A stretch of DNA of 64,000 nucleotides, from the NCBI GenBank assembly GCA_958295845.1, contig OY282376.1, positions 2,803,022 through 2,867,021 of the forward strand. The letters are read 5' to 3'. Source of the stretch: Caldilineaceae bacterium (GTDB taxonomy: Bacteria; Chloroflexota; Anaerolineae; Caldilineales; Caldilineaceae). The position numbers and the translations under genes are program-made. Shown piece by piece: positions 37,217-46,174 of the stretch; within the stretch, counting starts at the first letter, position 1; the number at the start of each line of letters is the position of its first letter. Below the pieces are notes generated by a model, which was given only the letters and a program-made list of their open reading frames with translations, was not told the DNA's origin and made no database searches.

Positions 37217-37870
37217 CTATTCGAGTTCTGGGTAGGCCGCGGGCAGAGATTTTCTGAGGCCCAGAACAAGGCACCAGACACAGTAGAAGAGTAGGGCAAT
37301 CAGCAGGTGCCTGAGTTCGGGCAACAGGAGGGGAGACAGAAGGGAAAGGAGGCCGGCGACTGCACCGGGTACCATCCAAGAGGTGGGCAGCTTGGTCAAA
37401 ACGACCAGATCGATGCAGATCCAGGTTGTGACGCCTCCTCCCATGAGCAGCCCCGCTTCCAGGGCCGTCAGGGCAAGATGCTCGACGAGTTTCTCGATGA
37501 CGGGGAGGAGTTCGGTTTGCAGGCCGGCATTCAGGACTCCCGCCAGCCCGAAGCGGTTCATACCGGCCAGGACTCCAGCGACAAGAAGCGTAGCCGCGAT
37601 GCCGATCAGCCCTGACTGGACAGCCGTGCTGATGCGGTGGACGGGCGAGTAGCGGTGCTTCAGTGCCACCAGCAGGACCATCCACGTAAAGATCGCGACA
37701 AGCCAGAGCCAACCACCCAAACCCCATTGCCATAGGGACTCCGCGGCCAGCGGCTGCGGGGTCAGCGACTCCGCAAACTTGAGATACAAGGGTCTGAGGA
37801 GTAGAAGGGAATATAGTCCTGCTGCGAGGGCAGATATCGCGGCAACACGGGCGGCGCGGATCAGCTTCAT
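37217..37870 (-). CDS. Multi-pass membrane protein, hypothetical
   Basis: A 217-residue very hydrophobic protein with about six membrane helices (for example AAISALAAGLYSLLLLRPLYL, about 10-30). No conserved catalytic or transport motif is recognised. Its ATG overlaps the recO stop by 4 nt (ATGA), so it is cotranslated with recO and may have a membrane or envelope role unrelated to repair. Convergent with the metal ATPase. Confidence 0.75.
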   Translation of the reverse strand: MKLIRAARVAAISALAAGLYSLLLLRPLYLKFAESLTPQPLAAESLWQWGLGGWLWLVAIFTWMVLLVALKHRYSPVHRISTAVQSGLIGIAATLLVAGVLAGMNRFGLAGVLNAGLQTELLPVIEKLVEHLALTALEAGLLMGGGVTTWICIDLVVLTKLPTSWMVPGAVAGLLSLLSPLLLPELRHLLIALLFYCVWCLVLGLRKSLPAAYPELE

Positions 37871-38745
37871 CTCTTTGCCCCTGTGTAAGGCGGGTCAGGG
37901 CCGGGTTGGCCGTGGCTGTCGTCAGTTGCGGCACTTTTGGCCGAGGGGGCTACTCCGCTCTCTCTGCCGGGCAGAGTCTGACGCAGGCGGTGTATGAAGT
38001 CGGTGGACTTCAGGCGGCGCTCCAGCGTGGTTGTGAGGTAACGCTGCAGGACGCTCTCCACGGCCTGGGCGGTGTCGGGTCCGATGCGGAGGCCGCGCAG
38101 GGCATCCCAGCGGGTACGGAAGAGATGGCGCAGAATCTTCAGTGTTCGGGCGTTGATCGGTTCTGCGCCTTGCATGGCTCGACCGCAATTGGGGCAGAAT
38201 ACGCCGCCTGCGTTGAGGTGTAGGAAGTTTTCCACAGGCTGCAGGTCTTCGCCGCAGCCGAGACAGGCGAACAGTTCGGGTTGGAAGCCCATCTGGCCCA
38301 GGAGCTGGAGTTCAAACCAGCGCAATAGCAGGTCGGATTCTGGCATATCGGCGGAACCGGCGTCCAATTCCCGCAGGCAGAGAAGAAGAAGGTCCCAGAG
38401 GGGCTCGAACTCGTCGTCCTCGGCGGTGAAGGCGTCAACCAGTTCGCAGATGTAAGCGGCGCGACTGATTGCGTCGAGGTCGCGGCGCAGCTGAAGAAAG
38501 CCCTCAACGGTCTCGCTTTCAGTGACAATGTCCCAGGTGCGGGCCTGTGCGACGAGCAGGTTTGTGTGACTGAAGAGCTCCAGGTGTCCGGCCTTGCGGC
38601 TGGTCGTTTTGCGCGTCCCTTTGGCGATGAGCATGCGCTTGCCCAGGCGGGGCGTGAAGACGGTAAGGATGCGGTCGGCGTCGCTATATTTCCTGCGCCG
38701 CAGGATGACGGCCCTTGTACGATAGGAATGGCTACGTTCCGCCAC
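37867..38745 (-). CDS. recO: DNA repair protein RecO
   Basis: RecO anneals ssDNA and helps RecR load RecA in RecF-pathway repair. The 292-residue protein has an N-terminal OB fold starting YRTRAVILRRRKYSDADRIL, the KGTRKTTSRKAGHLELFS turn, a helical C-domain and a zinc finger CLGCGE...CPNCGRA (about residues 160-195). The final 40 residues are polar and Pro-rich, longer than usual. A short inverted repeat lies about 20 bp upstream of the ATG. Cotranscribed with the downstream membrane protein gene. Confidence 0.93.
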   Translation of the reverse strand: MAERSHSYRTRAVILRRRKYSDADRILTVFTPRLGKRMLIAKGTRKTTSRKAGHLELFSHTNLLVAQARTWDIVTESETVEGFLQLRRDLDAISRAAYICELVDAFTAEDDEFEPLWDLLLLCLRELDAGSADMPESDLLLRWFELQLLGQMGFQPELFACLGCGEDLQPVENFLHLNAGGVFCPNCGRAMQGAEPINARTLKILRHLFRTRWDALRGLRIGPDTAQAVESVLQRYLTTTLERRLKSTDFIHRLRQTLPGRESGVAPSAKSAATDDSHGQPGPDPPYTGAKR

Positions 38746-38763
38746 TTGTCATTCTCGCTTTGC

Positions 38764-38777
38764 GGGACATGTGTCCC
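38764..38777 (-). promoter_or_regulatory. Candidate operator before recO
   Basis: GGGACA-TG-TGTCCC, a 6-bp perfect inverted repeat with a 2-nt spacer, about 20 bp upstream of the recO start. It might be a regulator site for the repair operon; no known SOS consensus is matched with confidence. Confidence 0.3.
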
Positions 38778-39005
38778 CTTTGTGGCACCCGCCGAATCGG
38801 ACGCGGGGTAATCGCCGGCTGATTCGCTCTGCGCTGAGTCGGGAAGGTCTTTTTGTGGTTGTTCCTGAGCGGCGACGCGGGCGGAAGGTGGACCGGCAGT
38901 GGTGTTGGGAGGGCACTGCGCTCAATTCAGTGCGGTCAACTTTACTGCGAGGCGGGGCAGGCGCCTTCAGGCGTGCCAAGGTCTTCGGTCAATGGTCCAA
39001 TTCCG

Positions 39006-40034
39006 CTAACTTCCGTATACTCGGTCTTCCGCTTCGGTGGCCAAGACATCGAGCTGTTCCGGCGTGCCCAAGGCGATCAGTGTATCCCCCGCGCGCAGGG
39101 AGAATTCCACGCCGGGGTTGACGAAGGTTTCGCCATCAGGCCGCCGCACGGCCAGGATATTCGCCCCAATCCTTCTGCGAACTTCGGTGTCGGCGATGGT
39201 CTGGTCGCGCAAGGAGGACCGTTCGCCCACGCCGATGTCTTCGATCAGGATGTCGACCTCGTCGCGGTGCATGACGACGTCCATGAATTCCAGGATATTG
39301 GGGTGGATCAGTTGACGCGCCATGCGGCGGCCGCTGGTGACATAGGGGTTGATGACATGGTTCACGCCGGCGATTTGCAGTTTGCGCTCGCTTTCATGGC
39401 TGTTTGCGCGGGAGATAATCGTCAAATCTGGGCTCAGGGAGCGGGCGGTGAGGGCCACATAGACGTTGTCGGAGTCGTTTGGGAGGCAGCAGCAGATTCC
39501 CGCGGCTCTCTCGATTCCCGCTCGAATCAGTACTGTATCTTCGGTGGCATTCCCTTCAACTGGAAAGACACCTAGATTCTCCAATTCCGGTCCCAAGTTT
39601 GCCCGGATTTCAACCACTACGAGAGGAACTCTGTTCGAAAGAAGCTCGTTCACGACTTGCTCGCCGACGCGGCCGTACCCGCAGACGATAAAATGTCCAG
39701 TCATTTTGTCGATTCGATTCTGCATACGTCTTCTCCAGATCAGGCTGCGAAACTCGCCTGCGACGATAACGTCCGCCATCGTGCTAATGGCATAGGCGGT
39801 GGTGCTTACTCCCATGACAATCAGTCCGCCGGTGAACACGCGGCCAAAGGGGGACAGTGGTCGGATCTCGCCAAATCCAACGGTACTAATCGTGATGACA
39901 GTCATGTAGACGCTGTCTGTCCACGGCCAGCCCTCTATCAGTATGTAGCCGCCGCTACCCAGGACAAGCAGAAGGCAATAGAGTGTAGCAACGAAAAGGA
40001 GGTGCCGGTATAGTCTGCGGGTCGTAACAGTCAA
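39006..40034 (-). CDS. Potassium channel with TrkA-type RCK domains
   Basis: A 342-residue channel: two membrane helices (about 10-32 and 65-90) enclosing a pore loop with the selectivity filter TVGFGE (residues 51-56, GFG like many ion channels of this type), then RCK_N (FIVCGYGRVGEQVVNEL, nucleotide site) and RCK_C with the C-terminal FVNPGVEFSLRAGDTLIALG. It would gate K+ flux with ligand binding in the cytosol. Monocistronic or read from upstream on the same strand; gap to recO 260 nt. Confidence 0.9.
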   Translation of the reverse strand: MTVTTRRLYRHLLFVATLYCLLLVLGSGGYILIEGWPWTDSVYMTVITISTVGFGEIRPLSPFGRVFTGGLIVMGVSTTAYAISTMADVIVAGEFRSLIWRRRMQNRIDKMTGHFIVCGYGRVGEQVVNELLSNRVPLVVVEIRANLGPELENLGVFPVEGNATEDTVLIRAGIERAAGICCCLPNDSDNVYVALTARSLSPDLTIISRANSHESERKLQIAGVNHVINPYVTSGRRMARQLIHPNILEFMDVVMHRDEVDILIEDIGVGERSSLRDQTIADTEVRRRIGANILAVRRPDGETFVNPGVEFSLRAGDTLIALGTPEQLDVLATEAEDRVYGS

Positions 40035-40139
40035 GTCCGCATGCCTTCCTTTATCTGTTTGCTTACTGGTGTCGCTGTTGCGATCAGGGTCAAGCGGTGA
40101 ATTCTCAAACTCATGAATACTGGCGTCAAAGAATAGATT

Positions 40140-41102
40140 CTACGTCGATGGTTGGGTACGGTAGTACTGGTCCTTTTGGGTGAAGCTCCCTGTCCGACAA
40201 GTGGACATGTGTTTGACGAAGACAGGTACCGGGCGGCCGCGCTTTTGAAAGTGAAGCGATTCGTACAGATTTTGGGAGGGCGAGTTGCTTTCCTGTGTGT
40301 TAAGGAAGACACGATCAATTCCCAGCTGATGGGCGTAGCTGAGGCAGGCCACAAGCAGCTGGCGGCCAATACCCCGGCCCTGGACAGTTGGATGGACGGC
40401 CAGCCGCACGACCTGGGCTGAACTGAATCCTCGAGGCGACCCATCTGAAGTCAATCTGAGCGCCGAGTACCCCAGTGTCTCCTGGGCCGTTTCAGCGATT
40501 TCAAAGCGGCAGTCGCGATGCAGATACTGAAGCTCGGTTATTCCCATGTGCCATAGCGGGCTGAACGCTGCGGCGTCCAGTTTAGCCATCATCGGCAGGT
40601 CGGATGGCTGCGCGGGTCTCAGGGCGGCGGCCTGGTGAACTGTTCCGACTGGGCGAGATCTGCGTTCGTAAAATCTGACGGCATCATGCAGATCGAAGCC
40701 GGATTCTCTCAAGCTGGCGCGGAGCCATCCCTGTTCGGTGAGTGCGGAGAAGAGATAGCCCTGGGACTGCGGAGGCAACTGCTGGTGCGCGTGTTCGAAG
40801 AGGGCGCGAAACTGCAGTCTTGCTGTCGGTCCGGCGGATGCGAACGCCGCGGCGCGCAGAGAGACCTTGGAGGGCGCTGAGGCGGGCAGGGCTTCTGAAC
40901 GCGTGACGTCATTGAAGGTTACAAAACCCTTCATTCTATCCGTCTGCCGGTCGACCAGGACTGCGTTGACGCCCTTGAGGAGATCGGGTTCCTCACAGTC
41001 GGCGAGGTCATCGTAGTAGTAGCAGCGCAGACTGCTGGCGTGCAGTCGATGCAACTCGGGCAGATCTTGCAGGCGTCCTGGGCGAATCGACGTGAGATTC
41101 AT
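40140..41102 (-). CDS. GNAT acetyltransferase with duplicated layout
   Basis: A 320-residue protein with a divergent N-terminal GNAT-like half (about 1-150) and a canonical C-terminal GNAT domain (about 160-310): AAALRPAQPSDLPMMAKLD, VVRLAVHPTVQGRGIGRQLL (acetyl-CoA P-loop) and SNSPSQNLYESLHFQKRG. It would acetylate an amine, perhaps a sugar or peptide. The ATG at 41102 overlaps the rmlB stop by 1 nt, so it is tied to the surface-polysaccharide operon and could modify an amino sugar; this is inference. Confidence 0.8.
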   Translation of the reverse strand: MNLTSIRPGRLQDLPELHRLHASSLRCYYYDDLADCEEPDLLKGVNAVLVDRQTDRMKGFVTFNDVTRSEALPASAPSKVSLRAAAFASAGPTARLQFRALFEHAHQQLPPQSQGYLFSALTEQGWLRASLRESGFDLHDAVRFYERRSRPVGTVHQAAALRPAQPSDLPMMAKLDAAAFSPLWHMGITELQYLHRDCRFEIAETAQETLGYSALRLTSDGSPRGFSSAQVVRLAVHPTVQGRGIGRQLLVACLSYAHQLGIDRVFLNTQESNSPSQNLYESLHFQKRGRPVPVFVKHMSTCRTGSFTQKDQYYRTQPST

Positions 41103-42136
41103 CAGTGCGGTTCGAGCTTTTTGCGCGCTCCGTAGACGCTTTCGTAGTAGTCCTTGAATTCGCCGTCCCTGATCGGTTGCCACCACCAGCGGTTGTCCCG
41201 GTACCAGCGGGCGGTCGATCTGATGGCTTCTTCCGGCGTGTAGTCGGGCTCCCAGCCCAACGCCAGAATCTTGCTTACGTCGAGACTGTAGCGCCGGTCG
41301 TGACCGAGGCGATCTTCGACGTGCTGAATGAGGGCACGTGGTTTATCCAGCTCTTCGAGGAGAATTTCGACCATGGCCAGGTTGGTCATTTCGGCGCCGG
41401 TACCGATGTTATAGGATTCGCCGATGGTGCCTCGAAGCAGGATGAGATAGATGGCGGCGCAGTGATCGGCAACATATTGATAATCGCGCATCTGTTGTCC
41501 GTCACCGTATACGGGCAAGTGTATGGATTCGAGGGCGTTGGTGATGAAGAGGGGCACGACTTTTTCGGGGTATTGGTAGGGCCCGATGTTGTTGGCGCCG
41601 CGACTGACTGTCACGGGCAGGTCGTAGGTGACGTGGTAGGCGTTGACGAAAAGGTCGGCACTGGCCTTGCTGGCGGCGTAGGGGCTTCGGGGGGCCAGGG
41701 CGTCGTTTTCGACCGAGCGGCGGTGGCCCTCGATGTGGCCGTAGACTTCGTCGGTGCTGATCTGGTGGAAGCGGAGATTCCCAAATTTGCGGGCTGCCTC
41801 CAGGAGCACGTAGGTGCCGTAGACGTCGGTCTGGACGAAGGCGTCAGGGTCGAGTATCGACCTGTCAACGTGGGTCTCGGCGGCGAAATTTACGATGGTG
41901 TCGATATTGCGGGCGGAGACGGTTTCCTCCACTTTTGCGGCGTCGCAGATGTCGCCCTGGACAAAGTGGTAGCGGGCCCCGAAGTTTTCGCTGACGGCGG
42001 CGAGGTTTTCGAGGCGGCCGGCATAGGTGAGCTTGTCGAAAACGGTAACGCTAATGTCGGGTTCGCAGTTCAGGATGTAGCGGACAAAGTTACAGCCTAT
42101 GAAGCCGGCGCCGCCTGTGATCAGAATGTTCTGCAT
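41102..42136 (-). CDS. rmlB: dTDP-glucose 4,6-dehydratase
   Basis: RmlB converts dTDP-glucose to dTDP-4-keto-6-deoxyglucose, the second step of dTDP-rhamnose and many deoxysugar routes. The ATG at 42136 gives 344 residues starting MQNILITGGAGFIG; the longer reading adds a Pro/Arg-rich stretch that is not family-like. Visible are the NAD-binding GGAGFIG, active-site TDEVYG, and YAASKA (Tyr-x3-Lys). rmlA lies two genes upstream; rmlC and rmlD are not in the window, so the final sugar is uncertain. Confidence 0.94.
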   Translation of the reverse strand: MQNILITGGAGFIGCNFVRYILNCEPDISVTVFDKLTYAGRLENLAAVSENFGARYHFVQGDICDAAKVEETVSARNIDTIVNFAAETHVDRSILDPDAFVQTDVYGTYVLLEAARKFGNLRFHQISTDEVYGHIEGHRRSVENDALAPRSPYAASKASADLFVNAYHVTYDLPVTVSRGANNIGPYQYPEKVVPLFITNALESIHLPVYGDGQQMRDYQYVADHCAAIYLILLRGTIGESYNIGTGAEMTNLAMVEILLEELDKPRALIQHVEDRLGHDRRYSLDVSKILALGWEPDYTPEEAIRSTARWYRDNRWWWQPIRDGEFKDYYESVYGARKKLEPH

Positions 42137-42159
42137 GCAATCGTTCCCGTGCTGATTTC

Positions 42160-42984
42160 CTAACGTTGTATACGCCGCCTGGCGTTGCTTTCCCAGCTGC
42201 GTCGAAGGCGCCTGACCCGGCCGGGCTGGCGGCTGGCGGGCAGCGGGAACTCGACACCCAAGGTCAGAGTCGGCAGCTGCTGCAAGGACGGCAGGAGGCG
42301 GGGGTCCAGGCCGGGCGGGGCCGGGTCGCGCCAGGCCCACTGCCACTGCGCTTTTTCTTCTCCGCCAGCGGTAGCGGCCAGAAAGTCGATGTCGTTCCAG
42401 AGGGCGCGCCGGGCCTCGGCCATGACTGCTATCAGTTTGTCCCAGTAGGCGCGCATTTTTGGCTGTTCGAACTCGACGAAATGGGCGGTGAAACTGGAGC
42501 TGTCTGCTGAGGCGTTGAGTGGGGGCCTCGCCGTCTGGTAGGCGGCGAAAAACTCCTGGGCCCAGTACTGTTCGGCACGCTGAAAGGAGGGAAGAAGCAG
42601 GTCGGCGAAGAAGGTGACGTTTACGGTGCTTACGCGCTCCTCAACGTGGACGAGGTGGGGTGCATGTTCCGGCCACAGATCGAAGAAGGCGGGGATGTCG
42701 AACTCCTGCCATTCGCCGTATGCGCGGGCCATACGACGGAGTTTGTCCGCGACTTGGGCGATGGTGGTTACGGCAGTCTGCACCTCTCTGGCGCCAACGT
42801 GGTTCTGTACGAGATAGGCCGGTGAGAGCGCGCGCGCGTTGAAGATGTCGGTGTAGGAAGCAGGCAGCGCGCAGTTGTCGATCTGCCGCATTTTGGCGGC
42901 GAGGGCGGGTACGCTGCGGACTTCGGCTACGGTACTATGCAGGACGCCGTTGCGCCTATCGAATGGGACCGTTGAGTCGGTCAT
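42160..42984 (-). CDS. Hypothetical protein between rmlA and rmlB
   Basis: I do not recognise this 274-residue protein. It is soluble and mostly helical, with Trp/Phe-rich segments (for example EWQEFDIPAFFDLW and YWAQEFFAAY) and a basic C-terminal tail (RRLRRSWESNARRRIQR). No membrane helix, signal or nucleotide motif is seen. Its start overlaps the rmlA stop by 1 nt, and rmlB follows by 23 nt, so it belongs to the same operon and probably to surface-sugar assembly. Confidence 0.7.
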   Translation of the reverse strand: MTDSTVPFDRRNGVLHSTVAEVRSVPALAAKMRQIDNCALPASYTDIFNARALSPAYLVQNHVGAREVQTAVTTIAQVADKLRRMARAYGEWQEFDIPAFFDLWPEHAPHLVHVEERVSTVNVTFFADLLLPSFQRAEQYWAQEFFAAYQTARPPLNASADSSSFTAHFVEFEQPKMRAYWDKLIAVMAEARRALWNDIDFLAATAGGEEKAQWQWAWRDPAPPGLDPRLLPSLQQLPTLTLGVEFPLPASRQPGRVRRLRRSWESNARRRIQR

Positions 42985-43871
42985 CAGGATGGTAGGTCTT
43001 TGAACTCATCGCGCAGGAGCTGCAAAAGGTAGTGGCCGTAGCGATTTGTTTTCAGTGGCTCGGCCAGCGCGCGGAACTGGTCGCGATTGATGAATCCTCG
43101 GCGCAGGGCGATTTCCTCGGGGCATGAGATCATCATGCCCTGTCTTTCCTGCAGGGCCTGCACGAAGTTGGCGGCCTGGAGGAGAGACTCGTGGGTACCG
43201 GCGTCGAGCCATGCGAATCCGCGGCCAAGAATCTCTACTCGCAGCTCGCCCTGCTCCAGGTAAAAGTTGTTGATGTCGGTTATTTCCAGTTCGCCGCGGG
43301 CGGATGGTTGGAGACTGCTGGCAACGTTGAGGACGCGGCTGTCGTAGAAATAGACACCGGGCACGGCATAGTTGGAGCGGGGATTCTGCGGTTTCTCCTC
43401 GATGCTCAGCGCCTTGCCGGTGCGGTCGAACTCGACAACACCGTAGCGGCTGGGGTCGGCGACTGGATAAGCGAAGACGAGTGCGCCCTGCTGGAGGCTG
43501 GCGGCCTTCTGGAGTATGGTGGGAAGGCCGTGGCCGTAGAAGATGTTGTCGCCCAATGCGAGACAGACTGAGTCGTCGCCGACGAACTCCTTCCCGATGA
43601 TAAAGGCTTCGGCGATGCCGCGCGGTTGGGACTGCTCGACGTAGCTAAACCGGACGCCCCACTGGTTGCCGTCCTGGAGCAGTTCCTGGTAGAGAGGAAG
43701 AGCGGAGGGCGTGCTCACGACGAGAATGTCCTGTATCCCTGCCAGCATCAGCATTGACAGGGGGTAGTAGATCATTGGCTTGTCGTAGACCGGCAGGATC
43801 TGTTTACTCAGGCTGGTGGTAAGGGGGTAGAGCCGAGTGCCGTGTCCGCCGGCGAGGAGGATGCCCTTCAT
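42984..43871 (-). CDS. rmlA: Glucose-1-phosphate thymidylyltransferase
   Basis: RmlA makes dTDP-glucose from dTTP and glucose-1-phosphate, the first step to dTDP-rhamnose. The 295-residue protein starts [19 protein letters not shown], with the nucleotide-binding LAGGxGTRL and Lys in [12 protein letters not shown], then [15 protein letters not shown] [12 protein letters not shown] and [12 protein letters not shown]. The length is normal. Downstream genes overlap or nearly do. Neighbouring CpsD and Wzz genes place it in an exopolysaccharide cluster. Confidence 0.95.
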   Translation of the reverse strand: MKGILLAGGHGTRLYPLTTSLSKQILPVYDKPMIYYPLSMLMLAGIQDILVVSTPSALPLYQELLQDGNQWGVRFSYVEQSQPRGIAEAFIIGKEFVGDDSVCLALGDNIFYGHGLPTILQKAASLQQGALVFAYPVADPSRYGVVEFDRTGKALSIEEKPQNPRSNYAVPGVYFYDSRVLNVASSLQPSARGELEITDINNFYLEQGELRVEILGRGFAWLDAGTHESLLQAANFVQALQERQGMMISCPEEIALRRGFINRDQFRALAEPLKTNRYGHYLLQLLRDEFKDLPS

Positions 43872-43960
43872 CGCAGGTGTCCTGGACCGGCCCGGAAACG
43901 CCAGATGTCAATGTGAATTTTCGAGAGAGTGCGCATAGCTATGTTCAAAGGCGGGACGAT

Positions 43961-44611
43961 CTACTGTCCGTATCCTGTGACAACCATCGAGTCCTCGGCG
44001 TCGAGAAGCACGGCGCCTACGATATTTGATTGAACCTTTTCCAGAACTTCTTTGGCGCGTTGCGCCTGCTCGCGCTTGGTGCGCCCGGCGGTGACGGCGA
44101 GCAGTGTTCCGTCAACCTGGCTGGCCCAGAGGGCGGCGTCGGTTACGGCCAAGACCGGCGGGGCATCGACAAGGACATATTCTGCTTCGCCAGTCAGGGT
44201 CTGGAGCAGTTCGGCCAGCCGTTTGTGGCTGAGTAGCGCGACAGGGTTGGGCGGGAGGGGCCCGGCTGCGAGCACGCGGAGGTGGGAAACCTCGGTGTCG
44301 GCCAGGGCCGGTTCTCCTCCGCTTTGTAACCAGTCGGTCAACCCGGCATCCCCTCTAACGCCGAAGATTTCGTGTTGAAGGGGACGGCGGAGGTCGCCGT
44401 CTACGACGATGACGCGGTCGCCGGCATCTGCCATGACGACGGCGAGATTAGCCAGGGCGTCGCTCTTGCTTGTCTCGGTATCGGGGCAAGTAACAAGCAG
44501 TGATTTCAGGTCATTGCCCAGGCTCGAGAACTCGATATTGGTGCGAAGGCTCTGGTATGCTTCGGCGGCCGCGCTGCGGGGCGCTGTCAATGTAACCAAA
44601 TTCAGGGACAT
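43961..44611 (-). CDS. CpsD/CapB-like bacterial tyrosine kinase with altered Walker A
   Basis: A 216-residue cytoplasmic partner of Wzz-type membrane proteins; BY-kinases regulate polysaccharide chain length. The fold is recognisable: EAYQSLRTNIEFSS at the start, Walker A' VIVVDGDLRRPLQHEIFG, Walker B YVLVDAPPVLAVTDA. The Walker A itself reads TETSKSDALANLA, so the usual G-E-G-K-S-T has lost its glycines and Thr, keeping Lys. The C-terminus has a single Tyr (TGYGQ) in place of a Tyr cluster. It may be a weak or inactive kinase. It lies between Wzz and rmlA. Confidence 0.85.
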   Translation of the reverse strand: MSLNLVTLTAPRSAAAEAYQSLRTNIEFSSLGNDLKSLLVTCPDTETSKSDALANLAVVMADAGDRVIVVDGDLRRPLQHEIFGVRGDAGLTDWLQSGGEPALADTEVSHLRVLAAGPLPPNPVALLSHKRLAELLQTLTGEAEYVLVDAPPVLAVTDAALWASQVDGTLLAVTAGRTKREQAQRAKEVLEKVQSNIVGAVLLDAEDSMVVTGYGQ

Positions 44612-44674
44612 CTAAATTTCCTTTGTGGAACAAGCTGGGAAGGGGTCGGGACTCGCGTGGGCAACCCCTGCCCG

Positions 44675-45388
44675 TTAAGCACTGACGGCCGGTGAAGGTA
44701 CGCCTTTCCGCGACTCGGCTTTCGAAGGCGAGCCGGAGGCGGTTACCGGAATCGCGCCGAGTACGGTCAAGTCAAGCGTTCGCTCCACCGAGTCGGGTGT
44801 TCGCAGAAAGCCGCTTTCGATCCAAACTATCAGCAGGATTAGGCCTATACCCAAGAGGAAGCCGAGAACTGCCCCCGCCATGGTGTTGATAAGAGGCTGG
44901 GGCTGGTAGCGTGCGCCTTCGATAGCCCTGCTGACGATTTTGACCTCGATACGGTCGCGTTTGTCCTGTTGCGCGTAGTAGGCGGTCCGCTCATCGACAA
45001 AAAAGTCGGCCAGTGTGAGGGCCATGACTTCGGCTACGATCTTGTCCCTTGATCTGGCCTCTATTTCGATTGTGAAGGTAGACGTGTCGTCAGCTATGTT
45101 GGTCAGGCGCAGGAATTCGCTTGGATGCATGTCCAGCTGGGCGCGGGCGATGACCTGCTCGGCTACTTCAAATGTATTCAGATTAAGAACGAAGTTACGC
45201 ATCAGCTCCTTGGCCGAGTTTCCTAAGCCCCAGTCGGGCCGGGCGGGAACGGTACTGACGTGAATGGTGGCGCGGTACATCTCGACCTGGAAGTAGCTGA
45301 TCCCGTAGGAGAGGGCACCTGTCAGCAGGACGGCTACTATTGGGATCCAGCCGAACCGCCGAACCACTCCGCTGTATTCCTGTATCAC
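44675..45388 (-). CDS. Wzz/chain-length-determinant-like membrane protein (2)
   Basis: A 237-residue polysaccharide co-polymerase of the Wzz/CpsC type: N-terminal helix (about 15-35), a periplasmic or external coiled region, and a C-terminal helix (GAVLGFLLGIGLILLIVWI, about 175-195) with a cytoplasmic tail that can activate the CpsD kinase. The GTG at 45388 is taken as the start, 5 nt after GGAGG; an upstream ATG (45421) lacks a ribosome site. It lies directly before cpsD. Confidence 0.82.
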   Translation of the reverse strand: MIQEYSGVVRRFGWIPIVAVLLTGALSYGISYFQVEMYRATIHVSTVPARPDWGLGNSAKELMRNFVLNLNTFEVAEQVIARAQLDMHPSEFLRLTNIADDTSTFTIEIEARSRDKIVAEVMALTLADFFVDERTAYYAQQDKRDRIEVKIVSRAIEGARYQPQPLINTMAGAVLGFLLGIGLILLIVWIESGFLRTPDSVERTLDLTVLGAIPVTASGSPSKAESRKGVPSPAVSA

Positions 45389-45468
45389 TGAAACCTCCAG
45401 TTTGCAGCATGGGCTGCGCAATTGACTGTGGCGGAAAAAGCCACTGTCGACCTATCGCGGGCCGGCGT

Positions 45469-46164
45469 CTAGTTTCGCTGCTTGGGAACGGCGACTAGAC
45501 AGGGCAGGCCCATTTCCTCCAACTCATTTCGGCGTCGCACGGTGTCGTCGAGGTACTCCTGCAAGAAGGCGAGGCCGATGCCGGCGACGAGCGCCAGAAT
45601 AATTCGCAACGGCCACTCTACTCGCTGGCGTGTGCTGGGGCCCACGGGCACCACGGTGGGCGAATCCATCACCTGGACGCCGGCGCCTTGCGTTCCAAGC
45701 TGCGCGAAGTAGGCGGCGGCGTTTTCCTCCAATTCGGCCACTGCGGCGTTCCCGATCGCCTGCAGTTGGGCGGCTTCATTCCAGTTGAAGGTGAGCCGTA
45801 TTATCCGGTGCTGCTGGCCCGTGTTGGCGCTTGCTCTGAGCAGGCCGGCCGGGATGAGGATCTCTTGCGCGACCAGGCGCTCATTGACGGCATTGGCGAA
45901 GAGTTCGGAAGCGAGTACCTCTGTAAAGTCGTCGACGAGGTATTCGCTGGTCATCCAGGCATAGTAGCGAGGGTCGTACTCAACGTCATCGACTCCTTCG
46001 AGCGGCAGCACGCCTACCAGGATGCGCATTGAAGCGCTGTAGGTGGGCGGCGGTGTCTCCCACGGCCGCAACTGTACTGCGCTAAACAGGGCAACCAAAA
46101 CGGGCAGGAGCAAGGGGGCGGCCCAGCGTCTCCTGAGAATCGCCCAGTATTCCCGCAGTTCCAT
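45469..46164 (-). CDS. Wzz/chain-length-determinant-like membrane protein (1)
   Basis: A 231-residue relative of the neighbouring Wzz-like protein: MELREYWAILRRRWAAPLLL at the start (first membrane helix about 18-36), a large external part, and a second helix (about 186-205) followed by EYLDDTVRRRNELEEMGL, the Wzz-type cytoplasmic motif. Two tandem but divergent Wzz genes suggest a heteromeric assembly. It starts 10 nt after the mutS2 stop. Confidence 0.82.
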   Translation of the reverse strand: MELREYWAILRRRWAAPLLLPVLVALFSAVQLRPWETPPPTYSASMRILVGVLPLEGVDDVEYDPRYYAWMTSEYLVDDFTEVLASELFANAVNERLVAQEILIPAGLLRASANTGQQHRIIRLTFNWNEAAQLQAIGNAAVAELEENAAAYFAQLGTQGAGVQVMDSPTVVPVGPSTRQRVEWPLRIILALVAGIGLAFLQEYLDDTVRRRNELEEMGLPCLVAVPKQRN

Positions 46165-46174
46165 GGGCGGCCGC

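Noticed and set aside
41105..42163. 352-aa open frame on the + strand opposite rmlB
   Set aside because: Antisense to a clear gene; a by-product of GC-rich codon use with no motifs.
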